From Astrothelium macrocarpum (taxonomy: Eukaryota; Ascomycota; Dothideomycetes; Trypetheliales; Trypetheliaceae): DNA of 64,000 bases. Made by a program: the position numbers and the translations under genes. Where the stretch lies: NCBI GenBank assembly GCA_021030915.1, contig JAGEMR010000070.1, positions 1 to 64,000 of the forward strand. The letters run 5' to 3'. The notes under the pieces were generated by a model. It made no database searches. It worked only from the letters and a program-made list of their open reading frames with translations, and had not been told where the DNA came from. Below, in pieces: positions 10,404 through 22,969 of the stretch; within the stretch, counting starts at the first letter, position 1, and the number at the start of each line of letters is the position of its first letter.

Positions 10404-11735
10404 ATGTCCGCAGTTCCTCAGCTACGGGCTTTGGGCGGCGCCATAGGTGTTGGTGCTATCCTGGCATTGACTGCATTACATCCGTATACCAGGCAGGCTG
10501 TAGCGCATAGAATTAGCTGTTCTGTACCCAAGGGAACATGGAAGGCGCTCGCTATATTGTTCGCGTTGCTCAATATAAAGAATTTACCACTGGTCTGGCA
10601 TGTATGTATTCTACAGAGATCATTGTAGAATGCTACAATTGGACCGTCGCAATTAGGAAAAGGATGTTTTCCGGCTGACAAAAGACAAAAGTTTCGTGTC
10701 TTCCGCTCGATGCTCGTCCAACTGCTTGAACGTCGCAAGAACCCACTTCCCCCACGCGCGTTATTCCTCCCTCTCATCACCAAATCCTCCTGGACACCGT
10801 TTCTCGAGCTTGATTATAATCTCCACAAGTCCAATTCGACGTACTTCTCCGATCTTGACGTCTCCAGAGCCCAGATTATGTTATGTCTCCTGCGCACGGG
10901 GATCGAACGACTTCTCAAAGGCGAAGAAGTAGCCATGGTTGAAGAGACGAGGCGGAGTGGCTCAGTAGCTCGATATGGTGTGGAGCAGCATGCAGAACTA
11001 GCAGCGCGAGGTGGCGGCAGATTTCTCATTGCGCTCGGCGGCATAAGTTGTCACTTCAAAAAGGAGATCAAGGCGTACAGCGGGTATGAGATTTGGACGC
11101 GTGTGCTTAGCTGGGATCGGAAATGGATATACCTGGTTTCGCACATTGTGAAGAGAGGTATGACAAAACCAGACGAATATGTCCTCCAACCGAGGAAATG
11201 GAGGGGGAAAGGCCCAGAAATTCAAAAACAGAAGGAGAGTCAGGAGACGAGAGCAAGACGTAAGGAAGAGTGGAAAAAGGGACTCTACGCGACCAGTATA
11301 GCGAAATATGTTGTCAAGAGAGGTCGGATAACAGTTCCCCCAGAGCTCGTGCTTGAGCGTTCCAAGTTATTACCACCCAGACCACCAGACCGGAAGGACG
11401 GTTTGATTTCAGAGCCAACACTTGACGGTGATGCAAGTGCAGACCAATCGATTATTTCGGTCGATGCTACGAAATCCATTCGGGATAGTGTTGAAGCCAG
11501 CGCAGTTTTGATAAGTGGAACGAAGACGCCAAGCGATGACAGCATCACTATCGCGACTGGGAAAAGCGATGGCGCCTCCAGCGATGATGACCATTGGGAC
11601 TGGGAGGCTTGTGAACGGAAACGTATTGAAGGATTGAAATTTGCAGAAATGTTCGCAGGCCTGGACGGACTTCACGACGAATTTGATGGTGGCATTGATG
11701 GAGCGCTCGGAAGCTATAACGACCTATTTTGGTAA
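10404..11735 (+). CDS. Thioesterase-like (hotdog, THEM6-type) membrane-anchored protein
   Basis: The protein resembles the fungal 4HBT_2/THEM6-like family, hotdog-fold proteins presumed to act on acyl thioesters. Two exons are inferred, 10404-10601 and 10692-11735 (413 residues). The N-terminus has hydrophobic segments (GVGAILALTALHPY and WKALAILFALLNIKNLP) followed across the splice by LVWHFRVFRSML, as in the family. The hotdog core shows LELDYNLHKSNSTYFSDLDV near residues 98-117. The last 150 residues are charged and Ser/Asp-rich, probably disordered. The enzymatic activity of this fungal branch has not been settled to my knowledge. It converges with the eIF2D gene, about 200 bp apart. Confidence 0.78.
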
Positions 11736-11937
11736 TATGTTTCTAATTCATCTTGCTACGATAGATATCTAATAGACAAGAAGAATAACATTATATCGTT
11801 TTCACGTTCTTGGTGTAATAGGTCAATGCAAGCCATGCGCATGAACTTTGGTAGGATTTCAGCGGCACCTCATTGGTAACCTTGCATGTGGGCATGAATC
11901 TTAGTATCTAAGCCCGTGTTCAAGTTGCTGAAACCCA

Positions 11938-14035
11938 TCACCTTTTCTTGCCCTTTGTCTTATCCAAGACCTCGACCCAATGAGTCTTGACACCTCGCCT
12001 TTCTAGTGCCTTGCTTACAGCATCCTTTTGTGGACCTTGGATCATGATCTCTTTTCTATCGTCCTTGGGACTGCTTCCAACAAGCTTTTCCACGCTTGCA
12101 CTTCCAGCACAAACCTTCTTGAGTTCTTCAGCCAACGGCTGAGGTGGGATATGAAAGTTCTCTACACCACTTATCTTTGTGACTGTCTTGTTACCACTCC
12201 GGGTTTCCATGGTTATTTTAATTTTTGGCACCGCTCCACTTCGGGGCTTGACGTTCGATAGGTCCTGGTCATTTCGAAGAATTGCATGATGAGGTGAACA
12301 AGAAGAGACGATGCGATCGATGAGAGCATCGCGAGGAACCGTACCTTTAGCAATTACTTCGGAGTCCAACGGAGATGAACCATCAAAGACGGCATTTGCG
12401 AGAATAGGATTTATCTTTACAAGACGTTTATTTGTAGGCGAGATGAGACTTTCCGATTCGATGTAATTAGTGACAATTGGCCGAATGTCTGCCGCAGTAA
12501 AAAGTGTTTTTGAAGAGAGGTCAGCTCCAAATACAGGGAATAGCTTTTCTTTTGGACGATACAGTGTCACGACCTGAATAGTCTGACCGACAGAATCATC
12601 TCCGGTATCGATTTGAACCGTACCCTTTCCGCCGCGCCCAAGGCTTGCCCCGGCAAGTGTCTCTTTCTTCGGTATCTTGTATGGAATAAATTCTAATATC
12701 TCTCGGTCCTCGAAGTCAATATCCAATATCACGACCTCATTCCCATCACGGTCTTTCGTTTTGACAATCTTTTGCTTATCAAGGTGTTTCATGAATTTCC
12801 TGATATTCTTCCAAGTGGTTTTTTTGATCTGAAGAGCTGTTGTTTGTTCAGGAGTAAAGGCTGGGAGGAAAGGTTGCACGAGGTTGGACATGACGAACGA
12901 CTGAGAAAGAGGGAACTGTAGGCCAAAATTGGGTTGACCTTTATTCATCTCCATATGGTGATGAATCCCGTAGATAAACGCTTTATGGAAAGCTTCATCA
13001 ATATCTGTAATTTTCGTCAGTCATGAAAATATCTTCAACGACGTGTTTACCTTTGGTCTTCAGCTCTGGCATGCTGACTTTCTCAAACAGGTCATTATCA
13101 GGTGCATCTTCACCTTCCACGAGCGTGTTCTTATCGACAGGCTGGGTCTCCGCGGGATTTGATGTTGTCAAAGGCACGCCGCCGTCGCCACCGTCTTCAA
13201 CCAGGTCAAGATCTTCGGTCCGACGCACAAAATCTTCTCCATCTGGGACAGTCCCGAACCATCCATCAAGATGTTGTGGGGTAGTCGTACCCGGCTTACA
13301 GCTCGCGCTCCATGCCCAGAGCTCGTCCCCACACCAGTGAGCGGTTTGTACCGCATGCCCCTTTGCGCCTTTGACTGACTCAAGAGAGCTCACATCAATT
13401 ACACATGTCCCTACTACCACCGGTACTGAGGGATTCTCGATACTCGCAACGGCTACTAAGGACCCTTTTTTTGCCTTCGATGGAAACGGAGGTCCAGCAA
13501 GACCAGGTGTCATGAGGTCAGCTCCGCCCTGAAGTTTGTCGACGACAATGTTGGGGGTGTGTAGCAGAGGTAATATGCCGGCGTTTTTCCATAAAGTATA
13601 TACTGAAGAATATAACGGATTATTAGATAGATATCGAATCGTCCTTGCTTTTGAATTCTTACCCGTAGGGTACATCCAATCCTCAACGTTTACCCACAAT
13701 ATGCGCTGCTCCTCTCCTGGATGTGTGCCAACATACATTGTTCCGGAAACTTTCTTCAAATCAGGTCCATGAGTAGTCGTAAATCTTGCTGACTGTACAT
13801 TGTCTGGCAGTAAACCGTTCCTTAAAGACGTGAGCTCGGCAGTACTGGTAGCTTTGTCTTCGGGAGTGGCTTGTTGGGCACTGGGAACCTCGAGACCAAG
13901 ATCTTTGATGATTTGATCGGCTACACGACGACGATCAGAAGAACGAAGAGGTGCAAATGGTTTGATCTAATCTTGTTAGACTTCCTATGTCTTGATTATA
14001 TGTGAGGAGTATACGTTTGGTTTCTTCTTGAACAT
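11938..14035 (-). CDS. TMA64: Translation initiation factor eIF2D / Tma64
   Basis: eIF2D binds the 40S subunit, can deliver tRNA to the P site and helps recycle ribosomes. The start MFKKKPN at 14035 is in a short first exon. It is followed by an exon with IKPFAPLRSSDRR, then a PUA-type region (YVGTHPGEEQRILWV). A splice restores VYTLWKNAGILPLLHTP, and a further intron joins LKTK to DIDEAFHKAFIYGIHHH. The C-terminal third holds the SWIB/MDM2-like linker and the SUI1 domain (IKITMETRSGNKTVTKISGV), ending in a basic KGKKR. The order of domains is as in the family. It is cytoplasmic. It shares a 395-bp divergent promoter with the cyclase-family gene. The symbol is by yeast homology. Confidence 0.88.
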
Positions 14036-14430
14036 TGTGGTCTTTTAGACTAAGATGTAGGTTTCTAAAACTAATCAGATACGTGGAAGCGATGCGAAAA
14101 ATGGTCGCGGAGATTTGCGAAGATCAAAATCATTCGAATACCTAGAGATATTGACCGTGGTGTTAAAAATTCACGAATGACGTCGAACGCTAAGAAGCTC
14201 CCTGGCTGAAGGAGTGATTGGCTGCTTCGGTGGTCCCCGAGCATAGCTAGATCTCGTCTCTTAACCTCGGAACCCCTTGCTCCCGTAGGACCAGGTAGAT
14301 AGACGAGAAGCTTAATGCGGGGTGATGCAGCAGAGTTCCGATACACCATGTGGCTGTCTCAAATGGGTGAAAAGGTTCACGATGGCTGGAAGGCTCATAG
14401 ATATCATCCCAATCGCTACCGACAGTCGTC
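14036..14430. promoter_or_regulatory. Divergent promoter between eIF2D and cyclase-family genes
   Basis: This 395-bp gap holds the start regions of both genes. No clear TATA box or named operator was recognised. Confidence 0.4.
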
Positions 14431-15581
14431 ATGGCAGAACCCAAGGACTCCACAAGCCAAAGGCTTACGCAGATCCGGGATATCTTGACCATGAATAAGA
14501 CTGCAACAACGATACCATGGGATCCTAATTGTACCCGCTTCCCAACTCGCAAGGAGCTCCCAAAGATTGCTGGAGCTCCTGAGGGAGCGGCTTGGGTTTG
14601 GGGCGAAAACGACTTTATCGGACGACTGAATTTGCTTACACCCTCTCGTGTAGCAGCCGCCGCCAAAGAAATTCAGACCGGAGAGATTGTACCCGTAAAG
14701 TATGATAGATAACTCTATATTTTGGCAATCAACTCACAAGATTCGTCTCCAGTTTGCCCTTGAACGAACCTGCACAACCTGCCTTCAATCGCCAAACATT
14801 CCACCACGAGATCAAAACGCTCACCAAAAACATCGCCTACGATGACATCTACCACATGAACACCCAGTCCGGTACGCAATGGGACGGCTTTCGACACTTT
14901 GCCCATATCCCAAGTCGATCTTTCTACAACAACACAAAAGGTGAAGACATCACAGGGCCCGATGCCAACGAAAAATGCAGCATCCACTATTGGGCTGAGC
15001 ATGGCATCGCCGGTCGTGGCGTCCTGCTTGATTACAGAGGCTACGCAGCAAAGAAGGGCATAGCATACGATCCCTACGACTACTACCCGATCAGCTACGA
15101 AGACCTGTATCAGTGCGGCAAAGACCAGGGCATCGACATCCGCCCGGAAATACAGGGCGGCGACATCAAAATCGGCGACATGCTCTTTGTGCGTGCGGGG
15201 TGGACTGAGCAGTACTGGGTCAAGACTCCGGAAGAGCGCGCTCAGCTGGCGCTGCGGAAGCACGAGCCGGGTCTCAAGGACGGCCAGCGCTACGCCGGTC
15301 TAAGTCAGGAAGACCGGATCGTCGATTGGTTGCATGATTGCTACTTTGCCACTGTGGCAGGCGATGCGCCATCGTTTGAAGCGTGGCCGGCGCATAGGAG
15401 AGAGCATCTGCACGAGTATATCTTGGCGTTGTGGGGCATGCCGCTTGGAGAGATGCTGGATTTGGAGAGACTGGCGAAGAAGTGTAGAGAGAGGGGACGG
15501 TGGTTCTTTTTCTTTACGAGCGCGCCGGCGAACATGCCAAGGGGTGTGGCTTCGCATGTGAATGGAACCGCAATATTCTAG
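14431..15581 (+). CDS. Cyclase-family (kynurenine-formamidase-like) metal hydrolase
   Basis: The protein belongs to the 'cyclase' family (PF04199 type), metal-dependent hydrolases that include bacterial kynurenine formamidase. Two exons are inferred, 14431-14699 and 14753-15581, joined by a phase-2 intron so that EIVPV-N-LPLNEP reads through (about 365 residues). The core motif QSGTQWDGFRHFAH near residue 135 takes the place of the HxGTHxDxPxH metal site of the bacterial enzymes. Eukaryotic members typically have this altered motif, so the metal ligands are not certain. Further family marks are GIAGRGVLLDY and GDAPSFEAWP. There is no signal peptide. Substrate is unknown. It converges with NAA35, with the stops 178 bp apart. 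Confidence 0.85.
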
Positions 15582-15758
15582 GTTAAGAATGGCATGAATT
15601 GTTGAGAGTCCAGTAGTTGGAGTCATAATCGGTACATTTTCACCGATTCTGGTAAGCTGCATCTCAATTTCATAATGTTCTCTATTCAACTCTTTTCGGA
15701 AAGTTGTAAAGGAGATCTAGTTTAAATCCTATGAAAATAACTAAAATGAGGGCGCACC

Positions 15759-18700
15759 TTACTTGATTTCAGTCACCTTTGGTACAATCCACCATTCATG
15801 ATACCGCTCTTTGGCTTCTGGTATGTGCACCTTAACAAGCCCCGTCAAATCTCCAATCTTGCTTTGGCAATGGGCCTTTTGTACCTTCTGAAGCGTCGCA
15901 ACTGCTATTCCCATGGCGATGCATGCCATCAAACAAGGGGCAACCCATCCTTTATTCCAATTCTCTGACACACTCAGTACCCTCATATCCTCAGCAGGTC
16001 TTTTCTGAAGTGATGCGAACTGTTTTTTCGCTTCTCGCACTGCATTCTCCACTACCTGTAGCTTAGTGACGAGATCTTTGGGCCTTCTTAAATTAGCTGT
16101 GGACTTGTTCTCAAAGTCCGTGTATGACGTTAGCTGTGGGATAGAAAGAGAGAGAAACGGTTTCATTCGAAGTTCGTATCGAAGTTGAGCATTGCTGAAG
16201 GGCCGTGGAGGGATGTGAATGAGAGATAAAGCGCCCAGGGTCGAATAAAGTGTCCCGAGTGCAATCGAGAGATAGTACATGCCCGCCGTTTCTTCGACGA
16301 GGGCACTATTATGTTCAAGAGCCCTGTTCACATTGGATATACTATTTTGCTGCCGGCTTCTGAGAGCATACTCCAGACTTCGTCTAAGAAATGTATCAAT
16401 ACGGCCAAGATGGCTGATACGGTCCGATGTTACGGATTCCAAGAAGCTAAGGCTCAATCAAAAAAGAACAGGTCACGAGCATGTAGCTGCTTCTTACCTG
16501 TACATGCCAGCCAGCTCGTCTGGAAGATATATCTCCTGCTCGAACCCCAACTGAATAATCCATTCCATCTGTCGTAATTTTTGATAGTAGGTCCATGAAG
16601 ATAATGGATAATTGTATAGAGGTTGACTTGCTAGATTTGGATTGACGACTGGTGCTTGATGGATCAAATTTTGAATCTCGTTGTCAATGTTTTCGGCCTC
16701 GATCTGGAGGTACTCAAATGCCTGCATGACATGACACAAGGTACGACGAATCCGGCATCGATTTTGACATAATGAGCGGAAGAGATCGAGATAGTCCTAT
16801 TTGCTGTCAATGATGTTTCACCTGATGGGGTAGAATGGGTTTTCTACCTGCCCTGCCCTCGAGATGAATGCATCTACTCGTTTAGCGACCTGATGTCGAG
16901 GGTCCGTTGGTATCTCCACATCCCAATTTGTAGGGTCTAAAATTGCGTCTTCGGGCAAAACGAGCTCTCTTAGATCGGAAATTAAGAGGTGTCGTACCGA
17001 CACGCTGCTGTCGGTGTCACTTTGAACCAAAATAAGGGACTGCAGACAAGCTCGAGCGAATGGCAACGGCGGCGGGCTTCGTGAAGCAAAGACCCAAAGA
17101 AAATTCTCGGGATACGTGTTAGCAGGGCGACATACGGGAAGGCAAGGATCGGCAAAGTAGATGGTTTGAACAAAACAGATGCGATTGAACCACGACTTTG
17201 AGCTATTGATCTGGCTTCGCGATCATGGCCCCACGGTGAAACTCTACTTACCCTAAGATTTTCGGGGCTGCTCAAGTAGTCAACCTCACGTAGCCGATGC
17301 GCTTCTTTGATATCGTCACATGTCTGTTTGAGTCTCTCGAAAGCGAGATCCGTCCCAATTTCGATTACAGGCTTGGGCGGTGCCGTGCTTGCTAGTCGGC
17401 GCTGAATTTTCTCACTAAACGCTTTCTTCACTGGAATGCCAGTATCAGCAGATAACCGGACAGTCTCGATCAATTCCTGAATACGGTCGAACGTCTCTGC
17501 CTTTGACTGATTGTCGGAGAATGCTCGCAACATTTCAATTCTCAATTCAAGTCGAGCCCTGATGCTCTCGCATAGGGAAGACTTGATAGAAGATCTCTCC
17601 TCCAAAAGGCCCATTGCTTTATCCAGAACACCCAAGATTTCGACTTCTCCGATATCATTCAGAAGATCACGATTGAATGTGTGGGTGGTGAAATCTTCCT
17701 CTTCGTAATAGTGTTCCGACGTAATCGTGCGGAGCACATGATCACAACACTTTACTACACCGATGCAGTAAGCCCGAAGAACAACATGGACCAATGCATT
17801 TGCAGTGACGGATGCTTGTAGCTTTCGATCAAAATCGGCTTCTTCGAGTGACCGTGGCTCAGGCCAGAGTAATTTGTCAATGTAAACGGAGGAGAGAACT
17901 GTTTGCGACAGTGGGTAACCTTGATGCCACGCCATCTACATAATTAGCAAAGCAATGATTTCCAACCAAGGATCATCTACCTCGCAACAGAGTATCTGGT
18001 CCATGACACCAATGACTTCTTCTGGTAAAAGTTCACAAAGTACATCGTAATCTTCATCTGGCGACTCATTCGGATTCAGGTAACCGCTGTCCATTTTCGG
18101 GTCCATAATCTATTATTTCGGGAGTCAGATTGTATTGAAAGGGGTGGATTTGGTCGTAATTTACCTCCAGAGCCCCGACGGACTCGAAGAGTGTGAAGAA
18201 GTCATCCTTTACCAATTGACCCGTACTCAGGGCTGTACCAAATATCAGCATGGAACTCGATTATTCCGGGCTTTTTTCTTTCACAGGACTTGACAAATTT
18301 CCATAAACTTAATACCGTAAGCCCCAATTTCAACCCGAAGTCCCACGCGAGGGAGGTCAAATGATACACGGTCTCTGGAACTTAAGTGAAACGGATTGCC
18401 CAGATGCTTTGAAAGAGACCGAACTCTTGAAGGCAGTATGAGATACTTCTCCAAACTATTCTACAACACGCTTCCAAAAATCAGGTTATGAGGTAGCTTC
18501 TGAGTGCGCGGATTCTGTTTTGAGAACAATTGAGAAATTTATCTAGATCGTACCTTTTGAAGCTGCTGAGAAGTTCTCAGTAATATCACGAAATTTCGAT
18601 CTGCCGCCGGAGGACTCGGAAATCGTGGATGCGCTCTCGTGAGTTGCAAGGTTGTGTTTGGCGAATGATTCTTGAACATCACTTAATTGAAGTCGAGAGG

Positions 18701-18808
18701 CCTCTAAGTCACCCCAAAAATGTAAATAACTATTTAGTAGCATAAGGATTCTACGCATGGGGATTTCCTACCTTGTTCCAAATCCTTACTGTCCGCAGAG
18801 GCAGACAT
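15759..18808 (-). CDS. NAA35: N-alpha-acetyltransferase 35, NatC auxiliary subunit (Mak10)
   Basis: Naa35 is the ribosome-anchoring scaffold of NatC, which acetylates N-termini beginning Met plus a hydrophobic residue. The start at 18808 (MSASADSKDLE) is in a tiny exon. The next exon ends FRDITENFSAASK, and a long intron of about 316 nt leads to LSTGQLVKDDFFTLFESVGA, the family's best conserved stretch. The next exon has MAWHQGYPLSQTVLSSVYID, also diagnostic, then YCIGVVKCC. Several more introns lead to a C-terminal part ending HEWWIVPKVTEIK at 15759. Exon borders in the 16.4-17.2 kb part are uncertain. No break was seen. ATP15 lies 200 bp upstream on the same strand. Confidence 0.85.
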
Positions 18809-19008
18809 AGAGGGTAATTAAATCATTAAGCTTATGAGAAGCAGGAGTTGGATTGAAAGTTTTATGATTTTGGTTGAGGCTTCGCAAGCCCTCAGCGGCT
18901 TGGAATGCCCGCATCTACTGTTTGCTAGAAAATGTACAAAGCTCTCCCCCTCCACAACACCAGTGGTTTGGCTTCAGTTCAGCCAGCTGGACGCTCCATC
19001 TTCCATCA

Positions 19009-19342
19009 TTATTGTGCTCCACCCGCTGCATCGGCCATTGCTGCCTCATTTGCACTGGCCAAACTCTTGTTCTCGCCTTGCCGACCGTTCTGTACAAATT
19101 CCGTCAGTCTATCGCTGTACCATCATGCCTTGGCTTCAATTGCTGACCTCCCACTTGGCAAATCTTAAATCCATTTCTCCTCTACGCTCCGCTTGCAATC
19201 GCTTATCTTCCTTGAGTGACCGACGGACGACGCGAGCTGCAACTGCGAGGTATCGATTGTATCTATTGGGCGTGAGCACCTGCGATTGAGGCCTGGAGAT
19301 TGTTCCATACGTGATGCCTGCGGCTTTCCACGCGAAAGCCAT
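19009..19342 (-). CDS. ATP15: F1Fo ATP synthase subunit epsilon (mitochondrial)
   Basis: This small subunit of the F1 central stalk works in the mitochondrial matrix. Three exons are inferred. The start MAFAWKAAGIT at 19342 is cut by a short intron (GTATGG donor). The second exon gives YNRYLAVAARVVRRSLKE, then RRGEMDLRFAKWE. A second intron joins it to NGRQGENKSLASAN, with the stop at 19009-19011. Length of about 75 residues and the start MAFAWK are typical of fungal epsilon subunits. The gene is easy to miss because none of its exons is long. It sits directly upstream of NAA35 on the same strand. Confidence 0.9.
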
Positions 19343-20973
19343 TGTGAGAATCTCGTGCGAAATGTAGAGATTGAGCGGAAAAACGAGTTTGGTATTGCTT
19401 GGAGCTAGCTCGGCAAGGTACGGAGCGCAGAGCAAGCTGGAGGTCTCAGGCTCCGCGTCACGTTACCTCTGTCATCTCAATTTCAAGTACATCACGTGAC
19501 ATGCTCGTTTTTCCTGACGAAAAACGAACAAAGGAGGTGGCTGCCCGAAGCTTTTGCTCGTGGCCAATACATAACTCATGCGAATTGCACTGCTTCATGA
19601 CCTGCATCTCTCCATCGCTAGACAGCAGAATAGATTGCCAACAGAGTGCTTCTGATCACAGCGCTCAGGGTTACTGCGAATGGAAGTCCATTGCGGCTGA
19701 AAAGATTTTGGTAAGAGTCAAGGCTAAAATCGATCTGTCATGAGTACTGTGATCGACCAGCGCTTCGGAGTCATAAGCCTGAAAAACTAAGTAAAAAAGA
19801 AACGCCTGCTATTACTGCCTCCTCGTCATTGATCCTCAAGGAACGAAAGACTTTTCTCGTCCATCAGTCCTATTCGTTGTCAGAAACTACCTCTCATGCT
19901 TTCAATCCATGCTTCCTACAAATAGAGCTGTATGAAGATTCTGGCGGAGCAGAGAATCATTTGCTCTTCACACCCAACATAGCCAAAATATCACATTTCG
20001 TGCCGCATGGAATTCCTCATAGCGTCCCCGTTGCGCGGTGCTGTGGCGGTTACCTACTTATCTCCTTTCGGAAAGGCAGACTGGACACTGACTAGTGGCT
20101 AGCCACGAAAACGATGTCCCCTATCACCTCTATGGCTCTTACCCACCGCGGCAGATGGGGCCGCGATCTACACTCGGAACGATGCAGTAGATCTTTAGAT
20201 CTTGCAGACAGCTGTACGGCGTCATCCTAAGTGCGTAATTTCTTTCCAATCACATCTTGTCTGCACAACACCATCACAGATGGGCCTCAATTTGGCTGGA
20301 TATGCGGAAGGCGAGGCGCTACCTTAGGCTGTTCTCATTTTCGTTGTTGCGACAGCGTCTTTCCTGTTCGACAGGGGGTTGAATCTTTGAGGTCCCATCG
20401 ACCCTGTATTCTTTGCTTTGTCGAGTCAGGACTTCCCTTAGTATCAATAGAGATCTCGTCACGCCCGTCTCATCTCGTTCCCTTCTAATTTGTCCGTGCG
20501 GGATCGCTTGGATGCCGAGGCTCTGTTCACTTTGACCCTGTGTATCCACCTTGAAGCCCCGAAGTCGTAACAGCCGCTAATATTGATATTGACGAATCGG
20601 GTAGTGAACGCGAACGGGATAGAAACATTGGTGAGAGGCTTCCGCATTAGAATAACATTACATCTCAGCACGAGCGATGATGAGAAAAGAGGCCATAATC
20701 TTCCGGAACCTGTTTTGGACTTTCGTTCTCTGGTGATGCAGAATGGCTTTAAGACAAACGGCGCTTCTTAGGTACTTCACCAATGAGTCGGTACAATTGA
20801 TGCGATGCTATTGGATAGGTTGTGTGTTTGCGCTGGGGCTAGATATTGCATCTGGCTGACGGTACCGAGTTTACTGATATGACTCTATAAAAGGGTGGGC
20901 CGCGGCAGGCGTTTTCAGCTCGACAGGTTGCGAGCTTTTATCCACCGGGTCTCTATCCTGGACCTTAGAGACA
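19343..20973. other. Gene-less stretch upstream of ATP15 and the P450
   Basis: Several short frames occur (for example 19399-19743 and 20231-20488, both plus) without domains, signal peptides or splice logic. The region contains the ATP15 promoter on one side and the P450 promoter on the other. Confidence 0.5.
20886..20893 (+). promoter_or_regulatory. TATA box of the P450 gene
   Basis: TATAAAAG lies 81 bp before the P450 start codon on the same strand, followed by a G-rich stretch. Spacing fits a fungal core promoter with a short 5' UTR. Confidence 0.55.
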
Positions 20974-22587
20974 ATGGGTTTTGCTAGAATATCGTTTAGA
21001 GGTACTCTGTTATTTGGCGCAATCATTGCCCTACTACTTTGTCGCCTGGGCCACTTTCCGGCCACAAGAACGACATTTTTCGTCTTTGTCTCTGACTTCA
21101 CTGGTTGGATCGTCTACCGTTCATTGATCTACCCTTTCCTTTTATCGCCACTGCGTCACATTCCTACTGTCCCTGGCATACCCTTCTTGGGGAGTCTCTA
21201 TCAAATCCTTACTTCGGAATATGGTGTATCGCATCGGGAATGGCATCGCAAGTATGGACCTATCGTTCGATATCTTTTCCCTCTTGGATTCGAGCGGCTC
21301 TCGATTACAGACGATGAAGCGATTAAAGAAATAACCGTACGAGACAGCTACAGTTACATTAAGCCATTGAGAGTTCAAAAATGGATGGCAAGCATTCTGG
21401 GCAGAGGAGTCTTGCTGGTAGATGGAAGTGAACATGTAAAGCAGCGCAAAGCTCTCACACCAGGTTTCTCGATATCTTCGATTCGTACTCTGGCTCCGGT
21501 CTTCTGGCGCAAAGGCCTATTGATGACAAGACTCATCCAGGAGACTTATTTTGCTCGTGACGTGAAGACGACTGCGCCTGTGGAAATGCTCGACTGGATG
21601 AATCGCGCTACCTTGGATGTGATATGTGACGCCGGCTTCGGGTACAACATGAACTCTTTAGAAAATCCAACAACACCACTCCGACAAGCTTATGCCTCTG
21701 TGTTTGCATTTGATCTATGGTCGAGAGTTATACAAATTTTACTAGCGCAATCGCAAATCTTCCGCTTCATTCCTTCAAAGATGAACCACGAGATGGAGAA
21801 CGCAGGCAATGTTGTAAGATCAACAGCTAATGATATTGTCAATCAAAAATTAAGCAAAGCTTCAAACAACGATGATCATGACATCCTTTCTCTAGTCATA
21901 AATGCCAACAAGCTCCTGAAAGATGGAGATGAGGACCACCTAACGTTTACAAATATTCGCGATCAAGTCATGACATTCTTGGGGGCAGGTCACGACACAA
22001 CTGCTACAGGCGTGGCTTGGACACTTCATCTCCTATCCAAGCACCAAGACATGCAGGATCGTGTTCGACAAGAGATTCGATCGACGCTACCTTCCCTGAT
22101 CGACTTCTGGGAAAACCCCGGTTCCGTGCCCCAAATTGATGTCGATCAGCTACCGTATCTCAACAACGTCTGTCGGGAGTCACTCCGGTACATTCCTCCG
22201 ATTCCAACCACTATCCGTGAAACGCTTTGCGACACAAACCTTGGCGGATATGCCATTCCAAAAGGCACCATTCTCTACATCATGGCAAACGCCATCAATC
22301 GCCAGGAACAATACTGGGGGACGGATCCAGATCGGTTCGATCCGGACCGCTGGGACAACCTTCCGGAGACATACACGACCAATGCATTCATGACTTTCCT
22401 CCATGGTCCACGCAGCTGCATCGGCCGCAAATTCGCGGAGATGGAGATGAAAGTCTTCTTGTGTTGTTTGCTGAGTATGTACAAATTCGAGCCAGACGAT
22501 GCTTGGGATGATCAAGAAGATTGGAAGATGTGGAGATTGGTGCTGAGGCCCAGGGATGGAATGCATTTGAAATTGTCGAGGGTTTAG
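20974..22587 (+). CDS. Cytochrome P450 (microsomal, CYP4-like)
   Basis: This is a haem-thiolate monooxygenase of 537 residues in one uninterrupted frame, which is unusual beside the intron-rich neighbours. The N-terminus has two hydrophobic segments for ER anchoring, then a Pro-rich hinge (PTVPGIPFLGSL). The I-helix is GAGHDTTAT near residue 335. The K-helix ExxR is ESLRYIPP near residue 401. The haem loop is FLHGPRSCIGRKFAEME with the axial Cys near residue 480. All key residues are present. CYP4-type relatives often hydroxylate fatty acids or terpenoids, but the substrate cannot be read from sequence. No other secondary-metabolite gene is adjacent. It converges with QCR2. Confidence 0.92.
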   Translation: MGFARISFRGTLLFGAIIALLLCRLGHFPATRTTFFVFVSDFTGWIVYRSLIYPFLLSPLRHIPTVPGIPFLGSLYQILTSEYGVSHREWHRKYGPIVRYLFPLGFERLSITDDEAIKEITVRDSYSYIKPLRVQKWMASILGRGVLLVDGSEHVKQRKALTPGFSISSIRTLAPVFWRKGLLMTRLIQETYFARDVKTTAPVEMLDWMNRATLDVICDAGFGYNMNSLENPTTPLRQAYASVFAFDLWSRVIQILLAQSQIFRFIPSKMNHEMENAGNVVRSTANDIVNQKLSKASNNDDHDILSLVINANKLLKDGDEDHLTFTNIRDQVMTFLGAGHDTTATGVAWTLHLLSKHQDMQDRVRQEIRSTLPSLIDFWENPGSVPQIDVDQLPYLNNVCRESLRYIPPIPTTIRETLCDTNLGGYAIPKGTILYIMANAINRQEQYWGTDPDRFDPDRWDNLPETYTTNAFMTFLHGPRSCIGRKFAEMEMKVFLCCLLSMYKFEPDDAWDDQEDWKMWRLVLRPRDGMHLKLSRV

Positions 22588-22969
22588 GTAATTTGGGGCC
22601 ATCCATAAGTCGACGAGGAAGAGCGAAACGATAGATTAGACCTGATTCAATTCACAAATTTGACGAGTTTGTATTATTTTGATACGAAAATCGTAATCAG
22701 ACACAATGCAACAATAGAGATAGGGCAGAAAGATTTGTACCCATAGTGAATAGTATTCGCCATGAAATGTCAGTGACAGCAATTCAAGTATAGAAATATT
22801 AGAGATTTTCTTTGACCATGTGAAGGGCCAAAACGTTAGGTCGAGGCCTTTCGTTTGTCTCATCTAAGTCCAGGAAATGGGCAAACTGAACGTCTATATG
22901 AAAATTCAGATCTGTAGCTACAGGATATTGTTACAAGCGCATGCAGCGGTGCACTTCAAAGATTCCTTT
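22588..22969. other. Convergent intergenic region
   Basis: This AT-leaning stretch lies between the P450 and QCR2 stops. It is probably two 3' UTRs. The frame at 22636-22863 (minus) has no support. Confidence 0.5.

Noticed and set aside
18834..19289. Plus-strand ORF of 151 codons
   Set aside because: It is the shadow of ATP15 on the opposite strand, which matches a well-known protein across three exons.
20974..22587. P450 as part of a secondary-metabolite cluster
   Set aside because: Its neighbours are ATP15, NAA35, QCR2 and RPC82, all housekeeping; no core or tailoring gene is adjacent.
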